Origin: Flagellimonas beolgyonensis
Lineage (GTDB): Bacteria > Bacteroidota > Bacteroidia > Flavobacteriales > Flavobacteriaceae
DNA: 64,000 bases
NCBI RefSeq assembly: GCF_003992615.1
Contig: NZ_RZMY01000016.1
Location: forward strand, 372,001 to 436,000
Reading direction: 5' to 3'
Translations under genes and position numbers: made by a program
Shown: piece by piece, positions 8,270-17,540 of the stretch
Layout: every line of letters begins with the position of its first letter
How positions within the stretch are numbered: the first letter of the stretch is position 1
The notes under the pieces: model-generated
What the model was told of the DNA's origin: nothing
The model's database searches: none
What the model saw: the letters and a program-made list of their open reading frames with translations, nothing else

Positions 8270-9539
8270 AATCCAATTGCTTGTTTAATTTTTCCGTTCT
8301 GTGCCGATCTGCAAAATGAAAGAACAGGGCAACCGTAACCACCAAACCGATCAGGGCAACAGCATAAGTGCCGTACACAAAGAAATTGAGCCAAGACACT
8401 TTGGCCTGTCCGAAATTTTTATAGAGCAAGACCAATACACTTCCAACGTAACCGAAGGCATCGGCAATATAAATAAGGAATCCAGAGTTCCCTTTAACTT
8501 TAAATGCGGCGATAAACCGATCAAAGAACAGACAGTTGAACGGCACGTAGCAGATATAAAGCCCAAAACCTGTTGCAACCATCCACACAAAGGGGTCCAA
8601 TCTGCCAGTCTGAAATAAAACGGTTGAAACGGCCAAAACCACAATGCCCAACAAGAGCAACCAGTGATAGGTCAATAAGGCTTTAAAACTATCCTTGATA
8701 TAGAAGATACTTCCAATGATGACCAGCACCACGATTGCAATGATGATCTCTGATGATGAAAAAACGGAAACATCGCCCCGATACCCAATGCTGTCCCAAA
8801 GTTCTCGGGCAAAATTGTCCCTAAAGTCCCTAAATGCCGTTAAAAAGGTATAGAAGAGAATCACCAACAAGAGCGGAAAAAAGAACTGTTTTACCAGAGC
8901 TGTCCTATCCGCTTTGGTCATGGGCATACGTTCGGTCCGGTTTCGGATATCTTCCTGAGTGGGTGGCGGAATTCTTTGGAGCAAATACGAAGAGACAAGT
9001 AATGGCACAAAAAATAAGGCGCCTGTAACCACTGGCATCCAAAATTCGCTAATGCCCCAATGGTTCATCACATAAAGCCCGACCGATTTGACCACCCCAC
9101 TGGACACAATAAAACTTGCGGAAAGCACCACGCCCAAAATATCGGTGACCTTTCTTCCCTCCACATAGGAAAAAACAATGCCCCAGATCATGCCCAATGG
9201 CAATCCGTTCAAAAACATGAAGGCGATATTGTACGGTGCGGGGACCAAGGCAAACAACAACAAAGAAATCTCGGCAAGGCCGATCAATGCAATCAAATAA
9301 TGCAATCTCCGATTGGGCCTTAGTTCAGAAATCACCTTGATGCCCACAAACTTGGAAAGCGCATAGCCCATTACCTGGGCAATTACCAATAATATCTTAT
9401 AGTTAATGCCGAAATAAGTCAATCCTTCGAACGAAGCCACGGAAAATGGCTTACGAAAGGCATACATGCAAAAGTACGTTCCAAAGGCAGCAAGCGATGC
9501 ATGCAAAACAAAAAGCAAACGGGATTGTTTGTTTGCCAT
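8259..9539 (-). CDS. DUF5690 / MFS-like inner-membrane transporter
   Basis: The 426-aa protein is almost entirely hydrophobic with about 11-12 predicted membrane spans. The first, with CMYAFRKPFSVASFEG, resembles organophosphate:phosphate antiporters of the major facilitator superfamily. It looks like the DUF5690 family, which is frequent in Bacteroidota. It is the first gene of the transporter-FAD oxidoreductase-HAD operon, and its stop overlaps the next start by 11 bp. The obvious role is cytoplasmic import of the phosphonate or amine released in the periplasm. The substrate is inferred from context only. Confidence 0.75.
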   Translation of the reverse strand: MANKQSRLLFVLHASLAAFGTYFCMYAFRKPFSVASFEGLTYFGINYKILLVIAQVMGYALSKFVGIKVISELRPNRRLHYLIALIGLAEISLLLFALVPAPYNIAFMFLNGLPLGMIWGIVFSYVEGRKVTDILGVVLSASFIVSSGVVKSVGLYVMNHWGISEFWMPVVTGALFFVPLLVSSYLLQRIPPPTQEDIRNRTERMPMTKADRTALVKQFFFPLLLVILFYTFLTAFRDFRDNFARELWDSIGYRGDVSVFSSSEIIIAIVVLVIIGSIFYIKDSFKALLTYHWLLLLGIVVLAVSTVLFQTGRLDPFVWMVATGFGLYICYVPFNCLFFDRFIAAFKVKGNSGFLIYIADAFGYVGSVLVLLYKNFGQAKVSWLNFFVYGTYAVALIGLVVTVALFFHFADRHRTEKLNKQLDYGK

Positions 9540-9742
9540 ACGTTGAAGGAGATATGTTTACAAATAATAAAATTATGTTTCAAATAACTCACATTTTAAA
9601 GAATCCAACTGTTCCTAAACATTAAATAATCGTTAGTAAAAAATTATACCTATCAGGAGCCAATTTGTTTTAATTTCCAATATCAAATCCCATTCGGTTT
9701 TAAATACTTATTTTAAATGGCATTTTCAACCCCGAGCCACTC

Positions 9743-11227
9743 ATGTATTGGATAGGATATGATATCGGCAGCTCTTCCATAAAAGCTGCATTGGTCCATG
9801 CCAGCGATGGCAGCGTGCTGGGCATCACCCAACATCCCAAAAAAGAAATGCCCATGATATCCCTCCACAAGGGATGGGCAGAGCAGGATCCCGAACTATG
9901 GTGGAAGTATGTTTGCTTGGCCACCAAGGAACTTTTGGCCAACAATTCCATTTCCGGTCAAGACATCAAAGGAATCGGTATTTCCTACCAAATGCACGGT
10001 TTGGTCGTTGTGGACAAAGCCCTGCAACCTTTGCGGCCATCCATCATTTGGTGCGATAGTAGGGCCGTGGAAACCGGGGAAGAACTGTTTCAATCGGCTG
10101 GTAGGGAAAAATGCGTATCCCATTTGTTGAACGCTCCCGGTAACTTCACGCTATCCAAATTAAAATGGGTGAAAGACCATGAACCAGCCACATTCGAGCA
10201 AGTGTATAAATTTATGTTGCCCGGAGAATATGTCGCCTTAAAATTGACAGGGGAATGTGTTACCACACCCTCCGGTCTTTCCGAAGGCATACTTTGGGAC
10301 TTTAAGGAAAATAATTGTGCCGAATGGCTGTTACAAAAGGCCGGTATAGCGCCCGCTTTGGTATCCGATATCCGACCTTCTTTCTCGGAACAAGGAAATG
10401 TGACCCAACAGGCTGCAGCGGAAACTGGCTTGCCATCAGGAATACCAATTATGTACAGAGCGGGCGACCAACCCAACAATGCATTGACCCTAAATGTAAT
10501 GGAACCCGGTCAGATTGCTGCCACCGGTGGCACCTCTGGTGTGGTATATGCCATTTCGGATACAATTTCCACTAAAGAACACACGCGAATTAACAATTTT
10601 GCGCATACGAACCATACTACGGAAAATCCTCGAATAGGTAAATTGTTGTGCATCAATGGCACAGGCATACAGTATAGTTGGATGCGAAATGAGCTTGCCC
10701 GTGGGCTGGATTACCCCACCATGAACCAAATGGCCTCCCAGGTGCCGATAGGCTCTGACGGCCTGCTGATCCTCCCGTTTGGAAATGGAGCGGAACGCAT
10801 GTTGGGAAACAGGGACACAGGCTCCAGCATTCGTAACCTCAACTTCAATGTCCATAAATCATCCCATTTGTTCAGGGCCGCTTTGGAAGGTATTGCCTTC
10901 GCATTTGTGTATGGCATGGAAATATTGAAAAACGACGGCGTCCAAATCAACTCCATTAAAGCCGGAAACGATAATCTGTTCCGGGCGGAAGTATTTGCAA
11001 GGACCATCGCTACCTTGACCCACTCGCAAATCAACATTGTAGAAACCACGGGAGCAGTCGGTGCGGCAAGGGCAGCTGCCTTTGCTTATGGCGATTTCAA
11101 CAGCATTGACGAAGCCACCAAATCGGATAAGATGGAGCATACCTACGGGCCGGATGCCCATGGAGAAAAATATAAGGAGGCCTATCAACAATGGAAAAGA
11201 GAACTGGAAACATATATTGAACATTGA
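9743..11227 (+). CDS. xylB: Xylulokinase (FGGY family)
   Basis: The 494-aa carbohydrate kinase starts with the FGGY ATPase motif YDIGSSSIKAALV and contains ISYQMHGLVVVD, the catalytic-site IIWCDSRA, and the C-terminal region AGDQPNNALTLNVMEPGQIAATGGTSG, all typical of xylulokinases. It phosphorylates D-xylulose with ATP to xylulose 5-phosphate, feeding the pentose phosphate pathway. It precedes xylose isomerase by 12 bp and a sodium/sugar symporter, forming a xylose operon in which the kinase comes first. It is divergent from the DUF5690 gene with 203 bp between the starts. No dedicated sugar regulator lies next to it. Confidence 0.93.
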   Translation: MYWIGYDIGSSSIKAALVHASDGSVLGITQHPKKEMPMISLHKGWAEQDPELWWKYVCLATKELLANNSISGQDIKGIGISYQMHGLVVVDKALQPLRPSIIWCDSRAVETGEELFQSAGREKCVSHLLNAPGNFTLSKLKWVKDHEPATFEQVYKFMLPGEYVALKLTGECVTTPSGLSEGILWDFKENNCAEWLLQKAGIAPALVSDIRPSFSEQGNVTQQAAAETGLPSGIPIMYRAGDQPNNALTLNVMEPGQIAATGGTSGVVYAISDTISTKEHTRINNFAHTNHTTENPRIGKLLCINGTGIQYSWMRNELARGLDYPTMNQMASQVPIGSDGLLILPFGNGAERMLGNRDTGSSIRNLNFNVHKSSHLFRAALEGIAFAFVYGMEILKNDGVQINSIKAGNDNLFRAEVFARTIATLTHSQINIVETTGAVGAARAAAFAYGDFNSIDEATKSDKMEHTYGPDAHGEKYKEAYQQWKRELETYIEH

Positions 11228-11239
11228 ATTAAACATATT

Positions 11240-12565
11240 ATGGTTGTAACAGGAGACAAGGAGTTTTTTAAGGGCATTGAAAAGATTCCATTTGAAGGAA
11301 AAACATCGGACAATCCCTTGGCATTCAAATATTATGATGAGAACAGGAAGGTCGCAGGCAAATCCATGAAGGACCATTTCAAATTTGCCATTGCCTATTG
11401 GCACACCTTCACAGGGGTGGGTTCCGATCCCTTTGGGGCTCCCACACAGGAATTTCCGTGGCTCACCAATGCCGACCCCGTGCAACAGGCGAAGGACAAA
11501 ATGGATGCTGCTTTCGAATTCATTACCAAGATTGGCGCTCCTTATTTTTGTTTCCATGATTTTGACCTCATCGCGGAAGGCAACACACTGGGAGAATCCG
11601 AAAAAAGATTGGACCTCATCACCGATTATGCCCAAGCGAAAATGAAGGCCTCAGGGGTAAAATTGCTTTGGGGCACCGCCAATTGCTTCAGCAACCCTCG
11701 CTACATGAACGGAGCGGCCACCAATCCCGATTTTAACGTAGTTGCCTTTGCCGGGGCACAGGTGAAAAATGCCCTGGATGCCACCATTAAATTGGGCGGT
11801 GAAAACTATGTGTTCTGGGGAGGCCGGGAAGGCTATATGTCCCTATTGAACACCAATATGGGGCGGGAACTCGACCATATGGCCAAATTTTTGCACATGG
11901 CGAAGGACTATGCCAGAAAGCAAGGATTCAAGGGTACATTTTTTATTGAACCCAAACCCATGGAGCCCTCCAAACACCAATATGATTTTGATGCCGCAAC
12001 GGTTTTGGGTTTCTTGACCAAGTATGATCTTTTGGATGATTTTAAACTGAATATCGAGGTAAACCATGCGACCTTGGCGCTTCATACTTTTGAGCACGAA
12101 TTACAGGTAGCGGCGGATAACAACCTATTGGGCAGCATTGATGCCAACCGTGGGGACTACCAAAATGGATGGGACACCGACCAATTCCCAGTGGATGTTT
12201 ATGAACTCACACAGGCCATGTTGATAATTCTTCAGGCGGGCGGCTTTCAAGGTGGGGGCATCAATTTTGATGCAAAAATCCGGAGAAACTCCACCGACCT
12301 GGAAGATATTTTCCACGCACACATTGGCGGAATGGATGCTTTTGCAAGGGCTTTACTGGCTGCAAACGATATTTTGGAAAAATCCAACTATATTAGTATC
12401 CGCACAGAACGTTATGCGTCCTTCGATTCCGGAACGGGGAGGGCATTTGAAGAGGGAAAGTTGACATTTGAAGACCTGTATGCCCATGCCCTGTCCCATC
12501 AGTACATCGAAAAACGCAGCGGAAAACAGGAAATGCTGGAAAACATCATTAACCAATACATTTAA
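11240..12565 (+). CDS. xylA: Xylose isomerase
   Basis: At 441 aa this has the length of the longer (type II) xylose isomerases. The active-site FCFHDFD motif places catalytic His at residue 106 and its Asp partner at 109. Other family signatures are [24 protein letters not shown], the metal-ligand [15 protein letters not shown] and the SIDANRGD segment. It interconverts D-xylose and D-xylulose (and D-glucose/D-fructose slowly) in the cytoplasm. It sits 12 bp after xylB and 64 bp before the symporter gene. Nothing is unusual about it. Confidence 0.96.
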   Translation: MVVTGDKEFFKGIEKIPFEGKTSDNPLAFKYYDENRKVAGKSMKDHFKFAIAYWHTFTGVGSDPFGAPTQEFPWLTNADPVQQAKDKMDAAFEFITKIGAPYFCFHDFDLIAEGNTLGESEKRLDLITDYAQAKMKASGVKLLWGTANCFSNPRYMNGAATNPDFNVVAFAGAQVKNALDATIKLGGENYVFWGGREGYMSLLNTNMGRELDHMAKFLHMAKDYARKQGFKGTFFIEPKPMEPSKHQYDFDAATVLGFLTKYDLLDDFKLNIEVNHATLALHTFEHELQVAADNNLLGSIDANRGDYQNGWDTDQFPVDVYELTQAMLIILQAGGFQGGGINFDAKIRRNSTDLEDIFHAHIGGMDAFARALLAANDILEKSNYISIRTERYASFDSGTGRAFEEGKLTFEDLYAHALSHQYIEKRSGKQEMLENIINQYI

Positions 12566-12629
12566 TTGACATAACAAACTCAACTCACATCTCCATTGGC
12601 CCAGTGCCAAAACAATCAAAATTTATAGT

Positions 12630-14279
12630 ATGGCTTTAATTTCTTTTTTAGGATTTACCCTTTTGGTCGCCCTGATATCCTGGTGGTCCGTTCGCAAAAC
12701 AGATGAAACTTCTTCTGATGGTTACTTTTTAGGTGGCCGAAGCTTAACAGCCGGTGTTATCGCGGGATCCTTGTTGCTCACGAACCTGTCCACCGAACAA
12801 ATTGTGGGGTTGAACGGAAGTGCCTACAAAGATGGCCTCTCGGTAATGGCATGGGAAACCTTGGCAGCACTTGCCATTGTGGTGACTGCCATGTTTCTGT
12901 TACCGCGTTACCTTAAAGGAGGGCTGACCACAGTACCCCAGTTTTTGGCCAAACGATTCGATGTCACCACAAAGACCATTACCTCCGGACTTTTCCTAAC
13001 GGGTTATGTTGTAGTACTTCTGCCCGTTATTTTATATTCCGGATCGGTCGCGATCAGCGGTATGTTCGATGTTCCTGAAGTATTGGGCGTTTCGGATACC
13101 ACTGCCTTGGTGGTCTGTATTTGGGGCATTGGTATCGTAGGATCCATTTATGCCGTTTTTGGTGGACTGAAAGCGGTGGCTGTTTCCGATAGTATAAATG
13201 CCATTGGTTTGATCATTGGAGGTATTTTGATTCCTGTTTTTGGATTAATGGCCATTGGGGACGGAAGCGTTTTTAATGGTTTGGAAACCTTAATGGCTGC
13301 CAATCCTGAACGTTTCGACTCTACTGGTAACCCTGGCCAAGAAGTGCCCTTTGCCACTATTTTTACAGGGATGATGCTGGTACAGTTGTTCTATTGGGGC
13401 ACCAACCAGCAGATTATTCAACGTGGTTTGGGGGCCAAGAACCTTGCCGAAGGTCAAAAAGGATTGTTATTGGCCGCTTTCCTAAAAATATTGGGGCCTA
13501 TCATTCTGGTTTTGCCCGGTATGATCGCCTATTATTATTTTGAAGGTGGGCTATCCAGCAGTGATCTTGCCTACCCCGAATTGGTCAGGGCCGTATTGCC
13601 AAAACCATTGATGGGTTTCTTTGCCGCCGTACTCTTCGGGGCCATCCTCAGTTCATTCAATAGTGTGTTGAACAGCTCCGTTACCTTGTTCGGTATCGAC
13701 ATCTACAAACAGCACATCAACAAAGATGCTTCGGAAATGACCGTAGTAAAATATGGGAAAATCTTCGGGATTTGTTTGGCACTGGCTGCCATGTTTATTG
13801 CCCCGATGATTGCCAACGCGGGCAGTTTGTTCAACTATCTGCAGGAAATCAATGGGATTTACAGTATTCCCATTTTCACGATAATCGTAATCGGCTATTT
13901 GACCAAACGAGTACCTGCCATTGCCGCCAAAATCGGTATTCTTTCAGGATCCATCCTGTACATCATTAGTCAGTTTATCGTTGGACCCAGAATGGTGGCC
14001 AGCGCCCTGGCAGAAGCCAAGGCCAATGGAGTAACCGACCCAGAAGCACTGCACATGGTGGAGGCAGGAGCCTACCCCCATTATCTGCACGTTATGGCCA
14101 TTTTGTTCTTGGCCAACATCATCATTATGTTGATCATTGGTAAATTTTTCCCAAGAAAGGAACCCTTCCAATTGGAATACACCAAACAGGTTTCCATCGA
14201 ACCTTGGAAACATGTTAAATTGGCCAGTGCCTTTATTTGTATCGTAGTAATTTCCATTTATATCTATTTCGCCAAATAG
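12630..14279 (+). CDS. Sodium:solute symporter (SSS family), probable xylose/sugar uptake
   Basis: The 549-aa protein has about 14 predicted membrane segments. SSS-family signatures include SDGYFLGGRSLTAGVIAGSLLLTNLSTEQIVGLNG near the N terminus (read in parts: SDGYFLGGRSLTAG, NLSTEQIVGLNG) and FYWGTNQQIIQRGLGAKNLA in the middle, both typical of SGLT-like sugar/sodium cotransporters. As the last gene of the xylB-xylA operon it most likely imports D-xylose with sodium. A strong bidirectional terminator follows within 20 bp. Confidence 0.88.
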   Translation: MALISFLGFTLLVALISWWSVRKTDETSSDGYFLGGRSLTAGVIAGSLLLTNLSTEQIVGLNGSAYKDGLSVMAWETLAALAIVVTAMFLLPRYLKGGLTTVPQFLAKRFDVTTKTITSGLFLTGYVVVLLPVILYSGSVAISGMFDVPEVLGVSDTTALVVCIWGIGIVGSIYAVFGGLKAVAVSDSINAIGLIIGGILIPVFGLMAIGDGSVFNGLETLMAANPERFDSTGNPGQEVPFATIFTGMMLVQLFYWGTNQQIIQRGLGAKNLAEGQKGLLLAAFLKILGPIILVLPGMIAYYYFEGGLSSSDLAYPELVRAVLPKPLMGFFAAVLFGAILSSFNSVLNSSVTLFGIDIYKQHINKDASEMTVVKYGKIFGICLALAAMFIAPMIANAGSLFNYLQEINGIYSIPIFTIIVIGYLTKRVPAIAAKIGILSGSILYIISQFIVGPRMVASALAEAKANGVTDPEALHMVEAGAYPHYLHVMAILFLANIIIMLIIGKFFPRKEPFQLEYTKQVSIEPWKHVKLASAFICIVVISIYIYFAK

Positions 14280-14297
14280 GTATATCCACGATTCCAT

Positions 14298-14327
14298 AAA
14301 AAAAGCCCGGTGATTCCGGGCTTTTTT
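14298..14327. terminator. Bidirectional intrinsic terminator after the xylose operon
   Basis: A-rich sequence, then AAAGCCCGG, a short loop (TGATT) and CCGGGCTTTTTT form a near-perfect hairpin with A and T tracts on opposite sides. It lies between the convergent symporter and LytTR genes and overlaps the last two bases of the LytTR reading frame. Confidence 0.85.
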
Positions 14328-15033
14328 ATTGTTGTAATATGCTTTTGAGGAAATGATCCTTGTAGGCGCGCCCGAGCGGTATTTTAGATCCGTCGGTCAA
14401 GATCACCAAGTTTCCCGAAATACGGTCAATCTTTTTGGTGTTGATGATATGCGACTTGTGGACCTGATAAAATTGGTTGCCCCCCAGCACATCCACCCAA
14501 TGGCGCAAGGGTTCGTTGGACAATATTTTTTTGTTCTTTACATAGATCTCGGTATAATCCGAATCAGAAGAAATCGCAAAGATGTCCTTTACCGCAACCT
14601 TGATGTGTTCATGACTGGACTTGACGTAGATCTCGCTCACCAAAATGTTCTCATTGTGCACAGTGACCGCTTCCTGTTTGGCCTGCACTTTGTTCACTGC
14701 CTGTAAAAATCGCTGGAAGGAAAAGGGTTTCAGCAAATAGTCCACCACGTTCAAATCGTATCCTTCAAGGGCGTATTCGGAAAATGCCGTGGTCAATACC
14801 ACTTGTGGCGCTTCGGGAATGCTTTTTAAGAAATCGATACCATTTATCTTCGGCAAGTGGATGTCCAAAAACATGAGTTCCACCGTTTCGGCATTCAAAA
14901 AATCCATGGCCTGCAACCCATCGGAGAATATTCCGACCAATTCAAGATTGGGGACATCTTCAATGAATTTTTTTAGAATTCGCTGTGCTGGCGGTTGATC
15001 CTCAACAATGATACACCTCATTTTGTTATGCAT
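14326..15033 (-). CDS. LytTR-family response regulator
   Basis: The 235-aa protein has an N-terminal receiver domain (about residues 5-120, acidic EDQPPAQ, phosphoacceptor Asp57 in MFLDIHLP, conserved Lys in YLLKPFSF) and a C-terminal LytTR DNA-binding domain (about 140-235, with IFAISSDSDYTEIYV and QVHKSHIINTKKI). Together with the overlapping upstream histidine kinase gene (8-bp overlap) it forms a two-component pair of the kind common in Bacteroidota. The next divergent gene is yceI. An 11-bp inverted repeat in that intergenic region could be its target. Confidence 0.92.
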   Translation of the reverse strand: MHNKMRCIIVEDQPPAQRILKKFIEDVPNLELVGIFSDGLQAMDFLNAETVELMFLDIHLPKINGIDFLKSIPEAPQVVLTTAFSEYALEGYDLNVVDYLLKPFSFQRFLQAVNKVQAKQEAVTVHNENILVSEIYVKSSHEHIKVAVKDIFAISSDSDYTEIYVKNKKILSNEPLRHWVDVLGGNQFYQVHKSHIINTKKIDRISGNLVILTDGSKIPLGRAYKDHFLKSILQQ

Positions 15034-16024
15034 TTTCCAGATCCAATCTCAAGTAAACCTGGTAACTGTTGCTTTCCTCCTTTATATCGAGCTGGTGCTT
15101 TTTGGGGTATAAGAGTTCCAATCGTTTTTTCACGTTTCGGAGTCCTATGCCCTTGGCCACGGTATCCAAGCTTGGTACCGATTCAAAATTATTGTTGCAA
15201 TGGAATTCAAGTACACCATCCTTTACTTCCACCGAAATATCAATCTCAATATTGGATGACTGCCCCGATTGACTATGCTTGAACGCATTTTCAATGAAAA
15301 CGATCAAGATCAATGGTGCAATTTTATAATCCCCCTTGATTTTTCCAACCTGGAATTCGACCTTGCCCCTATCCTCGATTTGCAACTTGTACAGCCTGAT
15401 AAAGTTGCCTAATTGCTCCAACTCCTTCTTTAAAGGTACGAACTGTTCCTTGGACTCGTACAGCATGTACCGCAAAACACCGCTCATTTCCAAAATGATC
15501 TCGGGTGTCTTTGGTGAATTCTGAAGGGCGTAGGAATAGAGATTGTTCAGGTTATTGAACAAAAAATGGGGATTGACCTGACTTCTTAAAAACTGTAGTT
15601 CGCTTTCTTGGATCGCATTTTGAAGTTCATCGATTTCCGCTTGTTTTTGCATGGCATCCCATCCGAACTTGCTCGCAGCCAAAATGAACATGACTGGCAA
15701 AATGCCCAATAATGAAATATAGACCCCTGGGAAAGTATCGCCTCTTTTGGTGTTCGGGAACATAAATGGTTCAATAACCAATTCCTCGATGGCAATAACG
15801 GCCGCAACCACCAATGCGAAGCCCAGAAAAAATTGCCAATATTTCTTCCTGTACAAAAATCGTGGCATTAGATAAAACGTGACCAAAAGTGTTGCCACGC
15901 TATAGTAAAGCACAAAAATGGCCTTATTCAGCACCAAGGTCTCCGCATTCCTATCAATGGAAAAGAAGAGGAGTACCACCACGTGCACTACTATCTGAAA
16001 TAAAAGTTCTTTCTTGGAAATCAA
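15026..16024 (-). CDS. LytS-type sensor histidine kinase
   Basis: The 332-aa protein has four predicted N-terminal membrane spans (about residues 8-140), a short coiled-coil, then the His_kinase/LytS core with the phosphoacceptor His in SQVNPHFLFNNLNNLYSYAL (about residue 160) and an HATPase domain with the N-box VFIENAFKHSQ. It has no extracellular sensor domain, so the signal is probably read within the membrane. It precedes and overlaps the LytTR regulator gene by 8 bp. The signal is unknown. Confidence 0.92.
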   Translation of the reverse strand: MISKKELLFQIVVHVVVLLFFSIDRNAETLVLNKAIFVLYYSVATLLVTFYLMPRFLYRKKYWQFFLGFALVVAAVIAIEELVIEPFMFPNTKRGDTFPGVYISLLGILPVMFILAASKFGWDAMQKQAEIDELQNAIQESELQFLRSQVNPHFLFNNLNNLYSYALQNSPKTPEIILEMSGVLRYMLYESKEQFVPLKKELEQLGNFIRLYKLQIEDRGKVEFQVGKIKGDYKIAPLILIVFIENAFKHSQSGQSSNIEIDISVEVKDGVLEFHCNNNFESVPSLDTVAKGIGLRNVKKRLELLYPKKHQLDIKEESNSYQVYLRLDLENA

Positions 16025-16109
16025 AACAATACAATCTATTCAAAACCAAAATTATGGATTAATCAATGCTTAGAAAAAATCCATTTTACAAACAACAGAT
16101 ATTGCCCCC

Positions 16110-16175
16110 TAAACGACAATTTCCCATCCGAAAGGAATATTGTGTTGTTGGTTGGGGGAATTCCATTGTCGTTTA
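16110..16175. repeat. Inverted repeat between the LytS and yceI genes
   Basis: TAAACGACAAT (16110-16120) is repeated in exact inverse complement as ATTGTCGTTTA (16165-16175), 44 bp apart. It lies in the 286-bp divergent promoter region of the kinase/regulator operon and yceI. No T tract follows, so it is not an obvious terminator. It may be a pair of regulator sites. The rest of this intergenic region shows only a weak 7-bp hairpin near 16241-16261. Confidence 0.4.
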
Positions 16176-16310
16176 CAGAAATTATTGGTGCGTTATGGGT
16201 ATTGCATCCATATTTGTATTGTTGGCCCGGAAGCATCTGGAAAATCCATAAAATTTTCCAACATTTGGGGCTCAATTCTTGGAATTACCACAATTAAATA
16301 AAACACAATC

Positions 16311-16871
16311 ATGAAAAACACATTGTTTACACTTGCCGTATTTACCTGTTTGGCCGTTTCGGCACAATCCACCTGGAAATCCGACGGAGCGCACTCCAAG
16401 GTCGGTTTTGCCATAACCCACTTGATGATTTCTGAAGTGGAAGGTCATTTTGGGGAATTTGACATTACAGCCACAGCCTCTGATGCATTTGAAAATGCCG
16501 AATTTATGGTTGATATTAAAACCACCAGTATTGACACCGACAACGAAAGAAGGGACAACCACCTCAGAAGTGCTGACTTTTTTGAAGTGGAAACCTATCC
16601 TTCCATTACCTTCAAAACTACCGGATACGAGAAAACTGGGGACAAAACTTTTACCATAACCGGTGACCTTACCATGCACGGGGTAACCAAACCGGTAACC
16701 TTGGAAGGAAAGGTGAACGGAATAATTACCGACCAACGCAGCAACAAATTGAAGGCCGGTCTTAAATTGACAGGCACCGTGAATCGTTTGGAATTTGGTG
16801 TAGGTGGAGACACTCCAACCTTGGGTGATGATGTAGAACTGACCATCAACCTGGAAATGGCACAACAATAG
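16311..16871 (+). CDS. YceI-family periplasmic lipid-binding-type protein
   Basis: The 186-aa protein has a signal peptide (about residues 1-19, ending AVSAQ) and a complete YceI lipocalin-like barrel: WKSDGAHSKVGFAITHLMIS, RRDNHLRSADFFEVETYP, GDLTMHGVTKPVTLEG and a final ELTINLEM strand. YceI proteins bind isoprenoid-type lipids in the periplasm; the exact role here is unknown. The next gene, 78 bp on, is a PepSY-type membrane protein. Its start is supported by the signal peptide. Confidence 0.92.
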   Translation: MKNTLFTLAVFTCLAVSAQSTWKSDGAHSKVGFAITHLMISEVEGHFGEFDITATASDAFENAEFMVDIKTTSIDTDNERRDNHLRSADFFEVETYPSITFKTTGYEKTGDKTFTITGDLTMHGVTKPVTLEGKVNGIITDQRSNKLKAGLKLTGTVNRLEFGVGGDTPTLGDDVELTINLEMAQQ

Positions 16872-16949
16872 AAAAAATAAATAATAGAAAATAATGGAGA
16901 AAGGGATTCAACAAATGGCCTTTTCTCCATTCATCTTTTAAAAATTAAA

Positions 16950-17459
16950 ATGGGAAGAAAATCAGAAAACACCTTTAGGGAATTTCACCGCTACCTTGGT
17001 TTCTTTTTGGCCGGAATTATGGCCGTGTATGCGATAAGTGGCATTGTGCTCACCTTTCGCAACACTGATTACATGAAGAGTGAATATCAAATGACAACCA
17101 CATTGGATGCCAATTTGAACGAAGAGGCCCTGGGCGTTGCCCTGCGCAAAAGAGGCTTTAAAGTAAACAAGACCGAAGGTGACGTTATGTATTTTGATGG
17201 CGGCTCGTACAATGTGAAAACCGGAAAAGCCAATTATGTGGAGAAGCGTTTGCCTGCCCTTTTGGAAAACATGAACAAACTGCATAAAATGCATTCGGGA
17301 AACCCGTTGTTCTGGTTGGGCATTTTCTTTGGAATTGCCCTGTTGTTCTTTGCCGTATCGGCATTTTTCATGTTCAGGCCCAGTGCTCCCATTTACAAGA
17401 AAGGGCTTTATTTCGCGGTGGCCGGCTTTTTGTTGACCATTGTATTGTTGTTCGTGTAA
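16950..17459 (+). CDS. PepSY-associated membrane protein
   Basis: The 169-aa protein has an N-terminal membrane helix (about residues 14-35, in the FREFHRYLGFFLAGIMAVYAISG pattern typical of PepSY-TM proteins), a periplasmic PepSY-like region (about 45-110) and two C-terminal membrane helices. Larger relatives occur with iron uptake or flavin reductases; this is a short three-helix version. Function is unknown. A terminator hairpin follows 30 bp downstream, so it ends the yceI transcription unit. Confidence 0.7.
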   Translation: MGRKSENTFREFHRYLGFFLAGIMAVYAISGIVLTFRNTDYMKSEYQMTTTLDANLNEEALGVALRKRGFKVNKTEGDVMYFDGGSYNVKTGKANYVEKRLPALLENMNKLHKMHSGNPLFWLGIFFGIALLFFAVSAFFMFRPSAPIYKKGLYFAVAGFLLTIVLLFV

Positions 17460-17488
17460 ATACCACCAAACCATATATTGATTGGAAG

Positions 17489-17513
17489 AGCCACCAAAAA
17501 TGGTGGCTTTTTT
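17489..17513. terminator. Intrinsic terminator after the PepSY gene
   Basis: AGCCACCA, AAAA loop, TGGTGGCT and a T run form a perfect 8-bp stem followed by a T tract, just after the PepSY reading frame and before the Crp/Fnr gene. Confidence 0.85.
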
Positions 17514-17540
17514 CTATCTTAACCATACCAAACATGACCT

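Noticed and set aside
9540..9742. Consensus promoter for the xylose operon
   Set aside because: I looked for TAnnTTTG with a -33 TTG on the plus strand and found only CAATTTG without a matching -33 element.
16066..16251. A 61-codon frame in the LytS-yceI intergenic region
   Set aside because: No ribosome binding site or recognisable sequence; it covers an inverted repeat and looks regulatory rather than coding.
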